The notes beneath the pieces were generated by a model. It made no database searches. It worked only from the letters and a program-made list of their open reading frames with translations, and was not told the origin of the DNA. A program made the position numbers and the translations under genes. From Oenanthe sinensis (taxonomy: Eukaryota > Streptophyta > Magnoliopsida > Apiales > Apiaceae), in assembly GCA_028671895.1 (NCBI GenBank), contig CM053809.1, positions 34,881,501 to 34,945,500 of the forward strand: DNA of 64,000 nt. Reading direction: 5' to 3'. How positions within the stretch are numbered: position 1 is the stretch's first letter; each line of letters opens with the position of its first letter. Positions 37,354 to 46,913 of the stretch are shown one piece after another.

Positions 37354-37788
37354 TGTTTCATTCTACCAGCTTCCTCAAACTCACCAGGTTTGCTATGTAT
37401 GTACATGTATTTACCAATCTGTTTCTACCTTAATTATCAACTCTATTTCAGCTAACAAGAATATTGTTGCTTCTTTACACACACTGCAAAATGACTTGTT
37501 AATTTATTGCTATCCACACGATTTTCATTCACGAAACTTCACATTTTGCTAACAATCAGAACAGTAAAAAATGACTTGGCGAAACAGAGTAAAGGATACA
37601 TGGACGTGTGCATTATGTATACAATGGTTGCCCTTCTATATAATCTTTCCTAGCTCAGCTTTGGCCTATGCTTTTAGTTCTATCAATTTTCAGCATACTT
37701 TTGATCTCGTACTAATTGCAGTTCATAATGGTGCAACAACTCAGATAAATGTAGACTATGTAGTACTGTACGTAGTTACACTTGTATC

Positions 37789-37975
37789 CTATGTTACTCG
37801 GACTCGGCTAAAAGTGTCCAACATTAATACGTATCCAAGTATCGGACTCGGCAACATTTTGAAAAATATACATGTTTTTGGCCTAAAATAAGTGTCTAAG
37901 TCCGAGTGTCCATGTCCGAGTATCGAGTGTCCGACACGGGTATTCGAAGGTAAAATGAAGAGTCCGAGTAACATA
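37789..37975. mobile_element. 187-bp Mutator-type MITE
   Basis: The ends are TATGTTACTCGGACTC (from 37790) and its reverse complement (to 37975). A perfect 9-bp duplication ACTTGTATC flanks the element (37780-37788 and 37976-37984). The interior is rich in GTCCGAGT and its complement, so it can fold on itself. Elements with this ATGTTACTCGGACTC end are, as far as I know, widespread in dicot genomes. No coding frame. Confidence 0.8.
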
Positions 37976-38199
37976 ACTTGTATCATTGAGCTTCGACACT
38001 ACTATACTATAGTACTATACTAGACTAGATGTAAACCCAAGTAAAATTATTAAAATTTTACTCCTATTACTCGATATATCTACTCCCGGTTTACAATTAA
38101 AAAGCTAAGCATGGGCTAAATGAAGCTAAAATTTCAGCTTTCATTTCAAACTTTTCTTTTCTACCAATAACTTTCACCGTATGACAGTAAGGATAAAAG

Positions 38200-39220
38200 A
38201 GTTTTTAGTCAGAAAAAAACACAAGGAACTTTCTATTTTTTCTATTTTTTGCGATTTAATCTCTGAACTTATTTATTCTCATATAAATTAATGAACTTTA
38301 TAAAATTTTAAAAATAAGATAATCATGGTTAACTATTATTTATCAATATCTATTTTTGTCAACCCGGCCATATCGAAAATGTCATGTTGGATTAAATACA
38401 TAATAAATTTTTTTGAATTAGTTACTAATGAATATTGAAAGAAAATATAAGGAAACTCATAGTTAATTTATTAACAAAAAATATGAAAAAAAATTATTTC
38501 ATACTTCGTTTAACTAATAAATTTTATATATTTATATTATGTTTTAAACTATTAATTATATATTACATATTAAATTATTTACATTATAAATTTAAGAATT
38601 TCACAGAAAAAAGTAAAAAAATTGATTTCAAAGTACTTAATATTTATTCTATAAAATATTCTAATTAACTATAATTAATGATTTTTTTTTCAATTTAAAT
38701 CTAAAATAAGTTATTCAACATATATTCATTAGTATTTTATGTACTTATACACTAATTTATTAATCAGTAAGAGTAATCTAATATATAATAAAGTGTTTAA
38801 TCTTTTTTTAAGCAAAAGTGCACAACTAAAATATAAAAATAATATAATATATATAATAAAAAATTATAATTTAAAAAATTATAAATTAGATTCTATTATT
38901 TTAATATAATTTATGATTAATAAAATTATTACTATTTAATAATAAAGAAAATAATATGAAATATAAAAGAATATAATAATATTTAATAAATAATTTAATG
39001 AATAATTTATTATGTATCTAATCCAACCTAACATTTTTTATATGAGTTGATAAAAATAGATTGATAAATAATAGTTAACCATGGTTATCTTATTTTCACA
39101 ATTTTACAAAGTTCATTGGGTTTATATAAGAAAAATAATTTTATAAGTTAAATTGCAAAAAATAGAAAATTTGTTGGGTTTTTTATATAATATTTTTTTA
39201 ATCAACTAAAATTTGGATTA
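38200..39220. mobile_element. 1-kb foldback-type inverted-repeat element
   Basis: Sequence from about 38230 to 38410 (for example ATAATCATGGTTAACTATTA, and GTTGGATTAAATACATAATA) reappears inverted at about 39010-39190 (TAATAGTTAACCATGGTTAT, and TTATGTATCTAATCCAAC). The outer edges near 38205 and 39215 are less alike. The centre is AT-rich with no transposase. The long arms resemble the Mutator-like element at 25032, but no target duplication could be placed. Confidence 0.6.
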
Positions 39221-39454
39221 GTAAATTAACTTATTTCTCATAATCACAAGCACGCTTATATGATTATGAGTTATGACCTTCCCTATCAAAAATATTTACG
39301 ACTTCTTTGAATAATGAAAACCAAAATTACAGTCATACAAGAGTGGTGGAGAATGGAGACGATAATTAAAGCTAATTTTTCAGATGCGGTGGGAAAATTA
39401 AAAATTTAAATATCAGCTCGGCTATATTAATATTGTGTACCTAGCTTAACGTGG

Positions 39455-39722
39455 TTTTCTGTCCTGCAGAGATAATGACTGGCTAATTTGTAGCATTCAA
39501 TAAGGCGTTTGTAAATTACAGATGGAAACGTTTACACATCCTTGTGTGAACACCAAGACTATATTATTGTGCTTCAAAGTCGCGTAAACAGACAAACTCT
39601 CTTGGATGATTGCATATTGGTTATGTTTCACTTCCTTTGACAGGTCGCAAGTCATAACAACACATACTGAGTACTGTTGTTTGATTGTGTTTGATTCTTT
39701 GCCTATTGCCCTCTAATCTTAC
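39455..39722 (+). pseudogene. decayed fragment of the PIG-M gene
   Basis: This stretch matches the end of exon 3, intron 3 and the start of exon 4 of the intact PIG-M gene (about 49470-49735), in the same order and orientation. Shared landmarks are CTGCAG near 39465, TTTGTAGCATTCAATAAGG (gene: TTTGTAGCTTTCAACAAGG), the intron words TATTATTGTGCTTCAA, and TTGACAGGTC followed by GCCTATTGCCCTCTAAT. Small insertions and substitutions destroy the reading frame. Because the intron is included, the copy arose by DNA duplication and not by retroposition. The intact gene lies about 7 kb downstream beyond the CACTA element. Confidence 0.7.
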
Positions 39723-40704
39723 CAAACCAAACTATAATATTAATTCTTTGTATTCCGCTCGTAGAACATGATCAGTAGATGGTGAGATATACGCATACCT
39801 GAAATAATATGTAGCTAACAATGGAGCATGTACGGAAATTTATTTAATTGTTGTTATACGTATTTTTACTATTATTTTTCAGATCTACATTCGAATAAAT
39901 ACATTGTATTCCACACGGTGGCCCTCGTCCCTCGACATGGATTACGTCCGGTCATTGTCAGTTTCAGGTAAAAGTCAAAGTCAAATTGTCTATAAGTTAT
40001 TAACGGACAACTGCCCCCGGCAATTTGTAGATTTTCTTAGTGGACTAAATTTGAATATTTGTTACATATATGTAATCTATTTTTTATTTGAATGGATTTT
40101 GACACAAAAATAAGTGACATGTTGTAAATAATTTTCTCTCTAGACATTTCCAATATTTGAAAAAAGTGTTGTTTCACTTTGCAGAACTGATGTGCATGCA
40201 TGCTTTTTAAAGGTACTCAAAAGAGTATGGGAGTTTGATGAACGGTATCATTAGCTCTCACAAATTTGATCAATCAAACACACTTTTGGTTGATAAATTA
40301 TCTTCGCGCTGCCTGCTTAACCCGACGAGGTGACAGAAAGAACAAATGGTTCGTCGGATTCTGGACACGATCTTCTTCGAGTATTTCTTTAACGATTAAC
40401 ATTTAATAAACCATTTGATCAGACCCGTGTTAGGGGGGGAAATCTGTTATGAAATATTTTATCAAGTTATGTTCATCAAAATCTAGTTTACTACTCTCTC
40501 CAGTTTGAAAATATGTGTGAGTCATCAATCATATGACATCTGCTATTAATCCCATACACACGCATTATTGTATATTGTTAAACCATATTCCATTCTGTCA
40601 TATCTCAAGTGTAATTATGTTGATATTTATGTATAAATTTTCATGACTACTTAAATATATTTTCAAAATTTTGAGAAAAAATCAAACCAAAGACTTTTTT
40701 GTGT

Positions 40705-40985
40705 CACTACTAAATTTGAGGGTTTATACGGCGGTTAAATAGGGTCGTATATAAAGAAAAACTCGTCATATATGTTATATACGACGGCCTTGCGACGGAA
40801 AATATTGCGTCGGATAAAATCCCGTAGTATATAGTATATATGAAGGAAATGGTCGTCGTATATACTTTATGCCACAATTTGGATTCATCTGCCGTATATA
40901 AGGTATGCAACAGATTGTTTACTACGGCCCTTTTCCGTTGCATATAAATAGAATATAGAACATGCACTGTCCACGGTTATATAGA
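40705..40985. repeat. left CACTA subterminal repeat region
   Basis: Contains repeated ACGGC/GCCGT-cored words: TATACGGCGG, GTCGTATATAAAG, TATACGACGGCC, GTCGTCGTATATAC, TGCCGTATATAAGG and TACTACGGCCC. They alternate in orientation, as expected of transposase binding arrays. Confidence 0.75.
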
Positions 40986-41292
40986 TTTTTTTTAAAATCT
41001 AATTATTGATATTAAACTTGTACTAATTAACCATAACTTAAAATATTGGTATTGAACTTCTACTAATAACCATAACTTATATTATATTGATCAAGCCCAA
41101 CCAAAATATAAAAACTAATATCTTAATTAAGTTTACGAGTAGAGAACTACGTTTAAAGTACGTAGTAATATCATATACAGTTCACTTAAACTAAAAAGAT
41201 GACCAATACATTTAGTACTTTAGAAGGCTCAAATTACATTTAAGATGACCAAAATATATATAGAAGCTCGGAATGCACGGTGTCAGATCACC

Positions 41293-41424
41293 TCAGTTCC
41301 AACTTCCATCATTAACTTTTATCTCCAGTAGCCTCTTGAGTAGCCTTCTGACTGGTTGTCTGCAAACTGGACACTTGTTTGTTTGGAACCGTAGAACCTT
41401 GGCCCACTCGCTGCACAGGCACTG
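41293..41424 (-). pseudogene. captured LOG2/LUL-type RING E3 ligase last exon
   Basis: The minus-strand frame reads CLCSEWAKVLRFQTNKCPVC, then RQPVRRLLKRLLEIKVNDG and a stop. This matches the end of the RING and the C-terminal tail of plant LOG2/LUL ubiquitin ligases. A tryptophan stands where a zinc-binding cysteine is expected (CSEW), and RLL is locally duplicated. The first half of the RING is absent. It is preceded by an acceptor-like TTTTTTAGTGCAG. Splicing from the upstream ATPase exon would read it out of frame. It is a fragment inside the CACTA element. Confidence 0.75.
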
Positions 41425-41583
41425 CACTAAAAAATATATCAGTAACAATCGTATGTGCTTCCGAAACTCTTATAGCCACGGAAAACTAAATCACATGTAG
41501 GTTACAAGTTGATGCTTGCCAATTATCACAAAATGATAAACTTTCGTGTATTCAAATGATACTGAAATCAAACATATGCTGAC

Positions 41584-42947
41584 CTGATAAAGCCGATGAC
41601 TATAGAGACAAGCCACAGCTTCCAGCTAAGCCTAACTGTTGTTGTAAATTTTCCGAGAAACATTATGATGATGACCTGGATAATGAAAAAAGAACAAGAT
41701 ACAAGTCAATGAAAAGTGTGCCCTTTCTATTATATATCACTCCAACAATCACCACGAAACCAGGCAGACAGTTGTATATTCACCTGAAGAACTAGAGTAA
41801 ATCCCACAATTCCCATGAATAAGCGATTCTTGGTAACACCTTTGAATACATTGATCTCGTCAGGCTTGCGCGCATTGAATTCATTAAATAACTGCAGTCA
41901 CGTAATCTCTTGTCAGACACTATATAAATGGGACAGAGAAAGGTTGTGAGCCTGTGAAGACAGAAACTGCGTCAATCACATCTCTTCCCCGGACAGGCAC
42001 ACATCACACTTATTACCCACTCGACACATCAGAGTATAAAAAACATTCAATGTCAGGCCCTTGTAACAGCTCAGCACATAATCAGAAATTTACTCCACGC
42101 CTGAACTTTTCTATTCAACTACACGCATGTGCATAATTGATATTCAAATGTCAATGATAAGTAACAGTTTCTAACATTGACGCGACTATAGCATTATATT
42201 CAAGCCAGTAATTCGAAATGAAGATATTAATATAACAAATCCAAGAATAGTAGTAAAGTTTGTAATGATTATGGATTTATAACTATGGAATCCTAAATAG
42301 GTTATATAAAGAAACAGGAAGTATTTTTGATTCAAAGAGATCATTGATCGGATATATTGCAACCAGTAGTCAAGGAAGATAGACTACAAATTGCAAGAGA
42401 AAGCAGAAACAATTCACTACACTGACGAAAACAAGATTATGTGCCTGTTTAAGCATAAAGGGACTGTTTTGTTTGGGTAGGACTTGCCTGAGACAAAACA
42501 AAAGCATTGAAAATCAAAGTATTCTTCAGTTTTTCAGCATTGTTTTCATGCTCTAGGTTCAGAATACTTTTGCCATGAAAATTAAGAACAAGCAGGACGG
42601 TGACTTGATATAAAGCCTGTAAATTCAAATCAACAAAAAAAAAGAATTATAACATTATTTAATACCTTTAGCAGTAAATAACAATCACAGATATTAGGAC
42701 TTGAAACATGATTATGCAGAAGAATTGAGTTAAAAAAGATTATGATCCACAGCTATTTTAAGAATAAAAAGCATCTGTGTAACAACAAATGTCTAGAGAA
42801 GCCTAACCTTCGACCAACAGGAGATCTTTTCATGAGGTGGTCTGTTGGTGGTTCAACGTTAATTACAAGAGCAGCAACATTTACTGTCAGTTGGAACTGT
42901 ATAAATTTTTGAATATTGGCATAGACAGATCGGCCCCATCGAACAAC
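41584..42947 (-). pseudogene. captured exons of a P2B-type Ca2+-ATPase (ACA)
   Basis: Four minus-strand exon pieces keep the order of an autoinhibited Ca2+-ATPase: 42808-42947 (VVRWGRSVYANIQKFIQFQL, then EPPTDHLMKRSPVGRR), 42488-42616 (ALYQVTVLLVLNFHGKSILN), 41784-41891 (FNEFNARKPDEINVFKGVTK) and 41584-41675 (MFLGKFTTTVRLSWKLWLVS). These belong to the membrane half after the hinge. In the first piece about 33 residues between the VINV and EPPTDH segments are missing in frame, which removes the transmembrane core with its Ca2+-coordinating region. The second piece ends in a GC donor (CAG then GCAAGT). The phosphorylation and nucleotide domains are absent, so no pump can be made. Confidence 0.8.
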
Positions 42948-43609
42948 CTGCATTATCATTTGGCACCATGGAATATACCAAATCAGTGATCAGAGATATC
43001 TCAACATATTATATATGATCTAGATCCTATATAAGGAGATCAAACTGGAGAAACGAGGAACAATCACCATGGAAGCACCAAATGTTAACTAAATTCAGAT
43101 ACAATCTCAAATTATCATTAAATTTGGCTCTAAACCAAATAGCAAAATAAAGATAATGCAGTTCTAAAGAAAATTTATATAATAAGTCTCTGTCTTTCTG
43201 CAAATTTATATATACTCGCACACCCATGCCTCCATTCAATTCCAAACTGTCGATCTCTTGTTACCAAGAGACAAAGATATCCACTCGGAAATTAATCAGT
43301 ACGTTTTCTGAAATACATCCTCTACTAGTATAATACAACAAAATTTATACATTGTTTAGTCACTTGCGTACCTTACTGCACTGCCAAAACCATATAGGAT
43401 TCTGAAGAACACTGAACATGTGTTCAGGCTGAAAATTCATAGTAATAAATGAATAAATAATATAAAGTGCAATTAGAAAAGGGGTTTGTTTTAGAGAGAA
43501 GAATGGTAATACAGTCGTAGAAATGCATTTCTACATAATCAACATGGCACTAGCTAAGAAAAATTTCAACGTAATGTGCACGTGAAGAGGTACTGAACCC
43601 ATGAAAAAT

Positions 43610-44120
43610 ACGTACCAAATTAACATCATCGATGTCTCTAGCTTTGGATTAGGAAGAAGCCCAGACATGAGAACTAGAAACTCATATGACCAAAACTCTA
43701 AACTTCATTATGCCAAATATAAAATCATCAATGATTAAGGATATAGCTCAAATATTTATAAATGATATCGAGAGTTTAAGTAGATGCAAACACACCAGAC
43801 CATAAGAGACGAGGGAATGCCTAAGGAAACAAAGCCCGAAAATTTTTTAACACCCTTCAGAGAGCATCCTGTCCATGTTTTCTCACATGTTGGTGAAAAC
43901 TTGATGTACATTCCCAAAATTAGTACATTAACCCAGTATGAAATACCACTGGAAATGGCAGCGCCTCTGGATCCAAAGCCATAGCGGAAAACCAAGGTCC
44001 AGCAAATTAGAAGATGCACTAAACTTATAATACCAGTGCTTATTACCAAAGGCTTTGTATTGTTTTGAGTCTGTAAAAATCTGAATTGGCACTGAAGCAG
44101 ACCATAGGCAAAAATCGGAA
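43610..44120 (-). pseudogene. captured exons of a MATE/DETOXIFICATION transporter
   Basis: Minus-strand piece 1 (about 44120-43800) reads FAYGLLQCQFRFLQTQNN, a membrane segment, then GSRGAAISSGISYWVNVLIL, EKTWTGCSLKGVKKF and SLGIPSSLMV. Piece 2 (about 43695-43610) reads SYEFLVLMSGLLPNPKLETS. Both are hallmark segments of the middle of plant MATE efflux carriers. The intron between them seems retained, with a donor after ATG near 43800. The N-terminal third and the C-terminal half are missing, and a stop (TAA) lies just upstream of the first segment. It is a fragment carried by the CACTA element. Confidence 0.8.
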
Positions 44121-44581
44121 TTTAGATTAGTGAGTTTTCACCGACTTGAACCAAATAAATGAAAACGAGCATCACCTTTCATACGAGACACACACAGACA
44201 CAATGATATATATACATACATATATATATGATTATGTTTGATAAATCAAACACAAGATTCAGAGCAAACATAAAACAACAAGATTCAGAGCAAACATAAA
44301 ACAACAAGATTCAGAGAGACAACAAGCATAACACAAGATTCAATTGACAGCCCTAAATTCAATTGACCCTAAATGACGAACCCTAAATGACGAACCCTAA
44401 ATGACGAGATGATAAAGATTCAAGCATAACCTGTTAATAGACGACGAGAGAGATGATGAGATGCAGCGGCTAGCCCTAAATGATGAGATGAATGTGAAAT
44501 AAAGTGTATAAGTGTTTAGGGAAATAAAAGTTGAGAGACCGGGAAAATAAAATTTTTGGGGAAATATTTTAACAGTAAAGA

Positions 44582-44871
44582 ATAAAACTATATACGACGG
44601 TTTGTATTTTAATGTATACGACGGTAAATTAAAACACTGTCATATTAGAAAAATAAATTGGGGAAAATATTGGCGGGTATACTTTTTATACGACGGTAAA
44701 ATATATTTTCGTCATATAAAATAATATATACGACGAATACAAGTGACCGTCGTATATATGTTTAATATATACGACGATAAAATATATTTTCGTCGTATAA
44801 AATAATGTATACGACGGATCCGCCCAGACCGCCGTTTAAACTCGTCGCATAAAACTACTTTTTTTGTAGTG
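44582..44871. repeat. right CACTA subterminal repeat region
   Basis: About a dozen copies of TATACGACGG or CCGTCGTATA, separated by 20-30 bp of AT-rich DNA, including near-identical pairs such as TAAAATATATTTTCGTCGTA. Just inside it (44230-44400) lie short tandems of CAAGATTCAGAGCAAACATA and of CCTAAATGACGAA. Confidence 0.8.
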
Positions 44872-45188
44872 TGTGTAATAAGCTTGAGTTGGTAAAATAA
44901 TATTCATTCTTCAATAATTCATAGAATTGAATTCAAAACCTAAGACGACAAGAAATATATCCTTACGAATATTTTTTAAAACCAATGACTAATATATGTA
45001 ATAATACAAATTTCATAATAATCTCTACAATAGTAAAGTCAGAATGTGATTTAACAATGATTGAATTAGAAAAACATGAAATTAAAACTTAACCAACTAA
45101 AATCTCTTCCTACTTTTTTAAAAAAAGAAATTAAAAAAAAACTTCATTTCCTTAAATTCTTGAAAATTTACCCAAAAAAATACTAATA

Positions 45189-45486
45189 TTGTGTTTGGTT
45201 GGGTTGAATGAAAATGAAGGGAATGGAATGAATATTTGAACTAAATTATGGGTAAAAGTCCAAAATCTTCGTTCCTTCTTCCATTCTATTCCTAACCATC
45301 TAAACTAGAGCTCAAACATCTAATTTGAAAAGGAATGATACATTCTCCCCTACACCCATTTTCTATCCAAATCTTATCATATAAATTTTGCACTCATTTA
45401 TTTTTTTTATTTAAGTTTTCATGCTACTTCCATTATCTCCCTTCTACTTTGTTTATTTCATTCAATACTATCCAACCAAACACAAC
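45189..45486. mobile_element. MITE with TTGTGTTTGGTTGG termini
   Basis: The left end TTGTGTTTGGTTGGGTTGAA and the reverse complement of the right end TTGTGTTTGGTTGGATAGTA match over 14 bp and then diverge slowly. About 298 bp, non-coding, rich in GGAATG/CATTCC words. The target duplication is unclear. Confidence 0.65.
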
Positions 45487-45627
45487 ATAAAAGTGTAAAT
45501 TTGTAGCTCCAATTTATTCAACATGTACATGAAAGTTAAGTTCAAAATCTTTTCCAAATAATTTAAAAAGATGATTTATAAGATTTATATATATGATGAG
45601 AATGCATTATTATTTAAAAATGAGTGA

Positions 45628-45628
<1 letters not shown>

Positions 45629-45704
<76 letters not shown>

Positions 45705-45705
45705 T
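45629..45705. repeat. (TA)n/(TAA)n microsatellite
   Basis: A short (TA) run is followed by about twenty uninterrupted TAA triplets. The poly-tyrosine open frame seen on the minus strand here is a product of the repeat. Such long perfect tracts are usually polymorphic. Confidence 0.95.
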
Positions 45706-46913
45706 AAAATGAATATATTGGTGTATGACATATAACAAGAACAAGACAATAACTGAAGCCCAATACATCGGCCCAATCAGAGCCATGCTTCAAATTGTGT
45801 CATTTCGGGCCTTTTATTATGGGCAATTTGTGGCCTTTTATTGGTACTAACGTCGTCTTCCACTTTCAAAGTGTCAGGCCATTTTGCGCCGGATTTAAAT
45901 CTCAGCGAGTACTCTCTCTCTTTCTCTCTCTCTCTCACACACACACAGGTTCTGTGATTATATTAGCTAAACTGTATGCAATTTAGAATCTTTGTGTGTT
46001 ACTGATTTCTTGATCAATTGCTTTGTTTTGGGTATTAAATATGTTTTCCTGATTGATCCCATGTATGTAAGTATCATACCTTGTATTGTCTCTATCTACA
46101 CATTCATTTTTTACTAACTGGAATCAAATAATTAGTTGTTTCGGTAATTGGATGTTTCTCTTGAATAAATATGTAGCTAAATAATGTTCCTAAGTTTTAT
46201 ATTATCAGTCGAGTACCTAAACCGGGGGCCCGATCATCACTCGCTTGTAGCTCCACTAGAGTAGTACCCCTTTTTAGTAATGTAATGGAGGTTGAGGGTT
46301 GAGTTGTCAGTCAAGTCATTGCACATGCGCGTATCTAAATTCTTTCATGTGAGCAATGCTTCATTAGTTTTTCTTTCTGCTTACAGTTTGTGCCTTTGAT
46401 TGGCTCTGTGCTTTGTTAATTCCCCTGACATCTTGTAAACTTTATGTGTTTCCGTGATTAATAAGAGTCCATGTATTTCCATTAAACTAATTTGTTTTAT
46501 AAATTTTGGTTTAGCTTAACGAGATGGTATGTCTCTTCTATTTAAGGATGAAAAAGTAATTGTAAACAGGAGAGGTAATACATACAGATTTACTTGGATT
46601 AGGGATCCAATACTAGAATGATGAAAGTTGTCAAATATTTCGGTAAAAAAAAGGGTGGTTGGTTTCTAAGGGAGTGTTTTTCAGATGAACTTCAGTCTGA
46701 CAAGAGCTAAATCGAAGCTTCTGCTAGTGTAATGGATCGAGCTACATAAATCTTGTGGGATGGTTGACTATGCTTCATCATCACTAGGTCTATGGAGTTA
46801 TATGTTTATATGTTGTTAAATTATAATCTCACAGTCACTATTAATCGCCTTTAGCAGCTGTTGGTCCAAAGTTGAACTATTCACAAATTACTATGTGGTC
46901 ATTTGTTTCAGTG

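Larger units (their letters stand above)
40705..44871. mobile_element. non-autonomous CACTA transposon carrying host gene fragments
   Basis: The left end reads CACTACTAAATTTGAGGG and the right end, reverse-complemented, CACTACAAAAAAAGTAG. TGT is duplicated on both sides (40702-40704 and 44872-44874), matching the 3-bp duplication of CACTA (En/Spm) elements. The first 280 and last 290 bp are filled with copies of TATACGACGG-type motifs in both orientations, the subterminal repeats to which such transposases bind. No TNPA/TNPD-like transposase is present, so it must be mobilised in trans. The interior instead holds fragments of three cellular genes, all on the minus strand: MATE (43610-44120), Ca2+-ATPase (41584-42947) and a RING E3 ligase (41293-41424), with introns partly kept. 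Confidence 0.88.

Noticed and set aside
37571..37891. 106-codon plus-strand frame downstream of MIR171
   Set aside because: It runs into the MULE-MITE at 37789 and has no recognisable domain; chance frame.
43027..43245. Minus-strand frame inside the CACTA element, and a nearby FSVLQNPIWFWQ stretch
   Set aside because: Neither could be matched to MATE, ATPase or RING families; probably intron or filler sequence.
45585..45776. Poly-tyrosine open frame
   Set aside because: It is a translation of the (TAA)n microsatellite.
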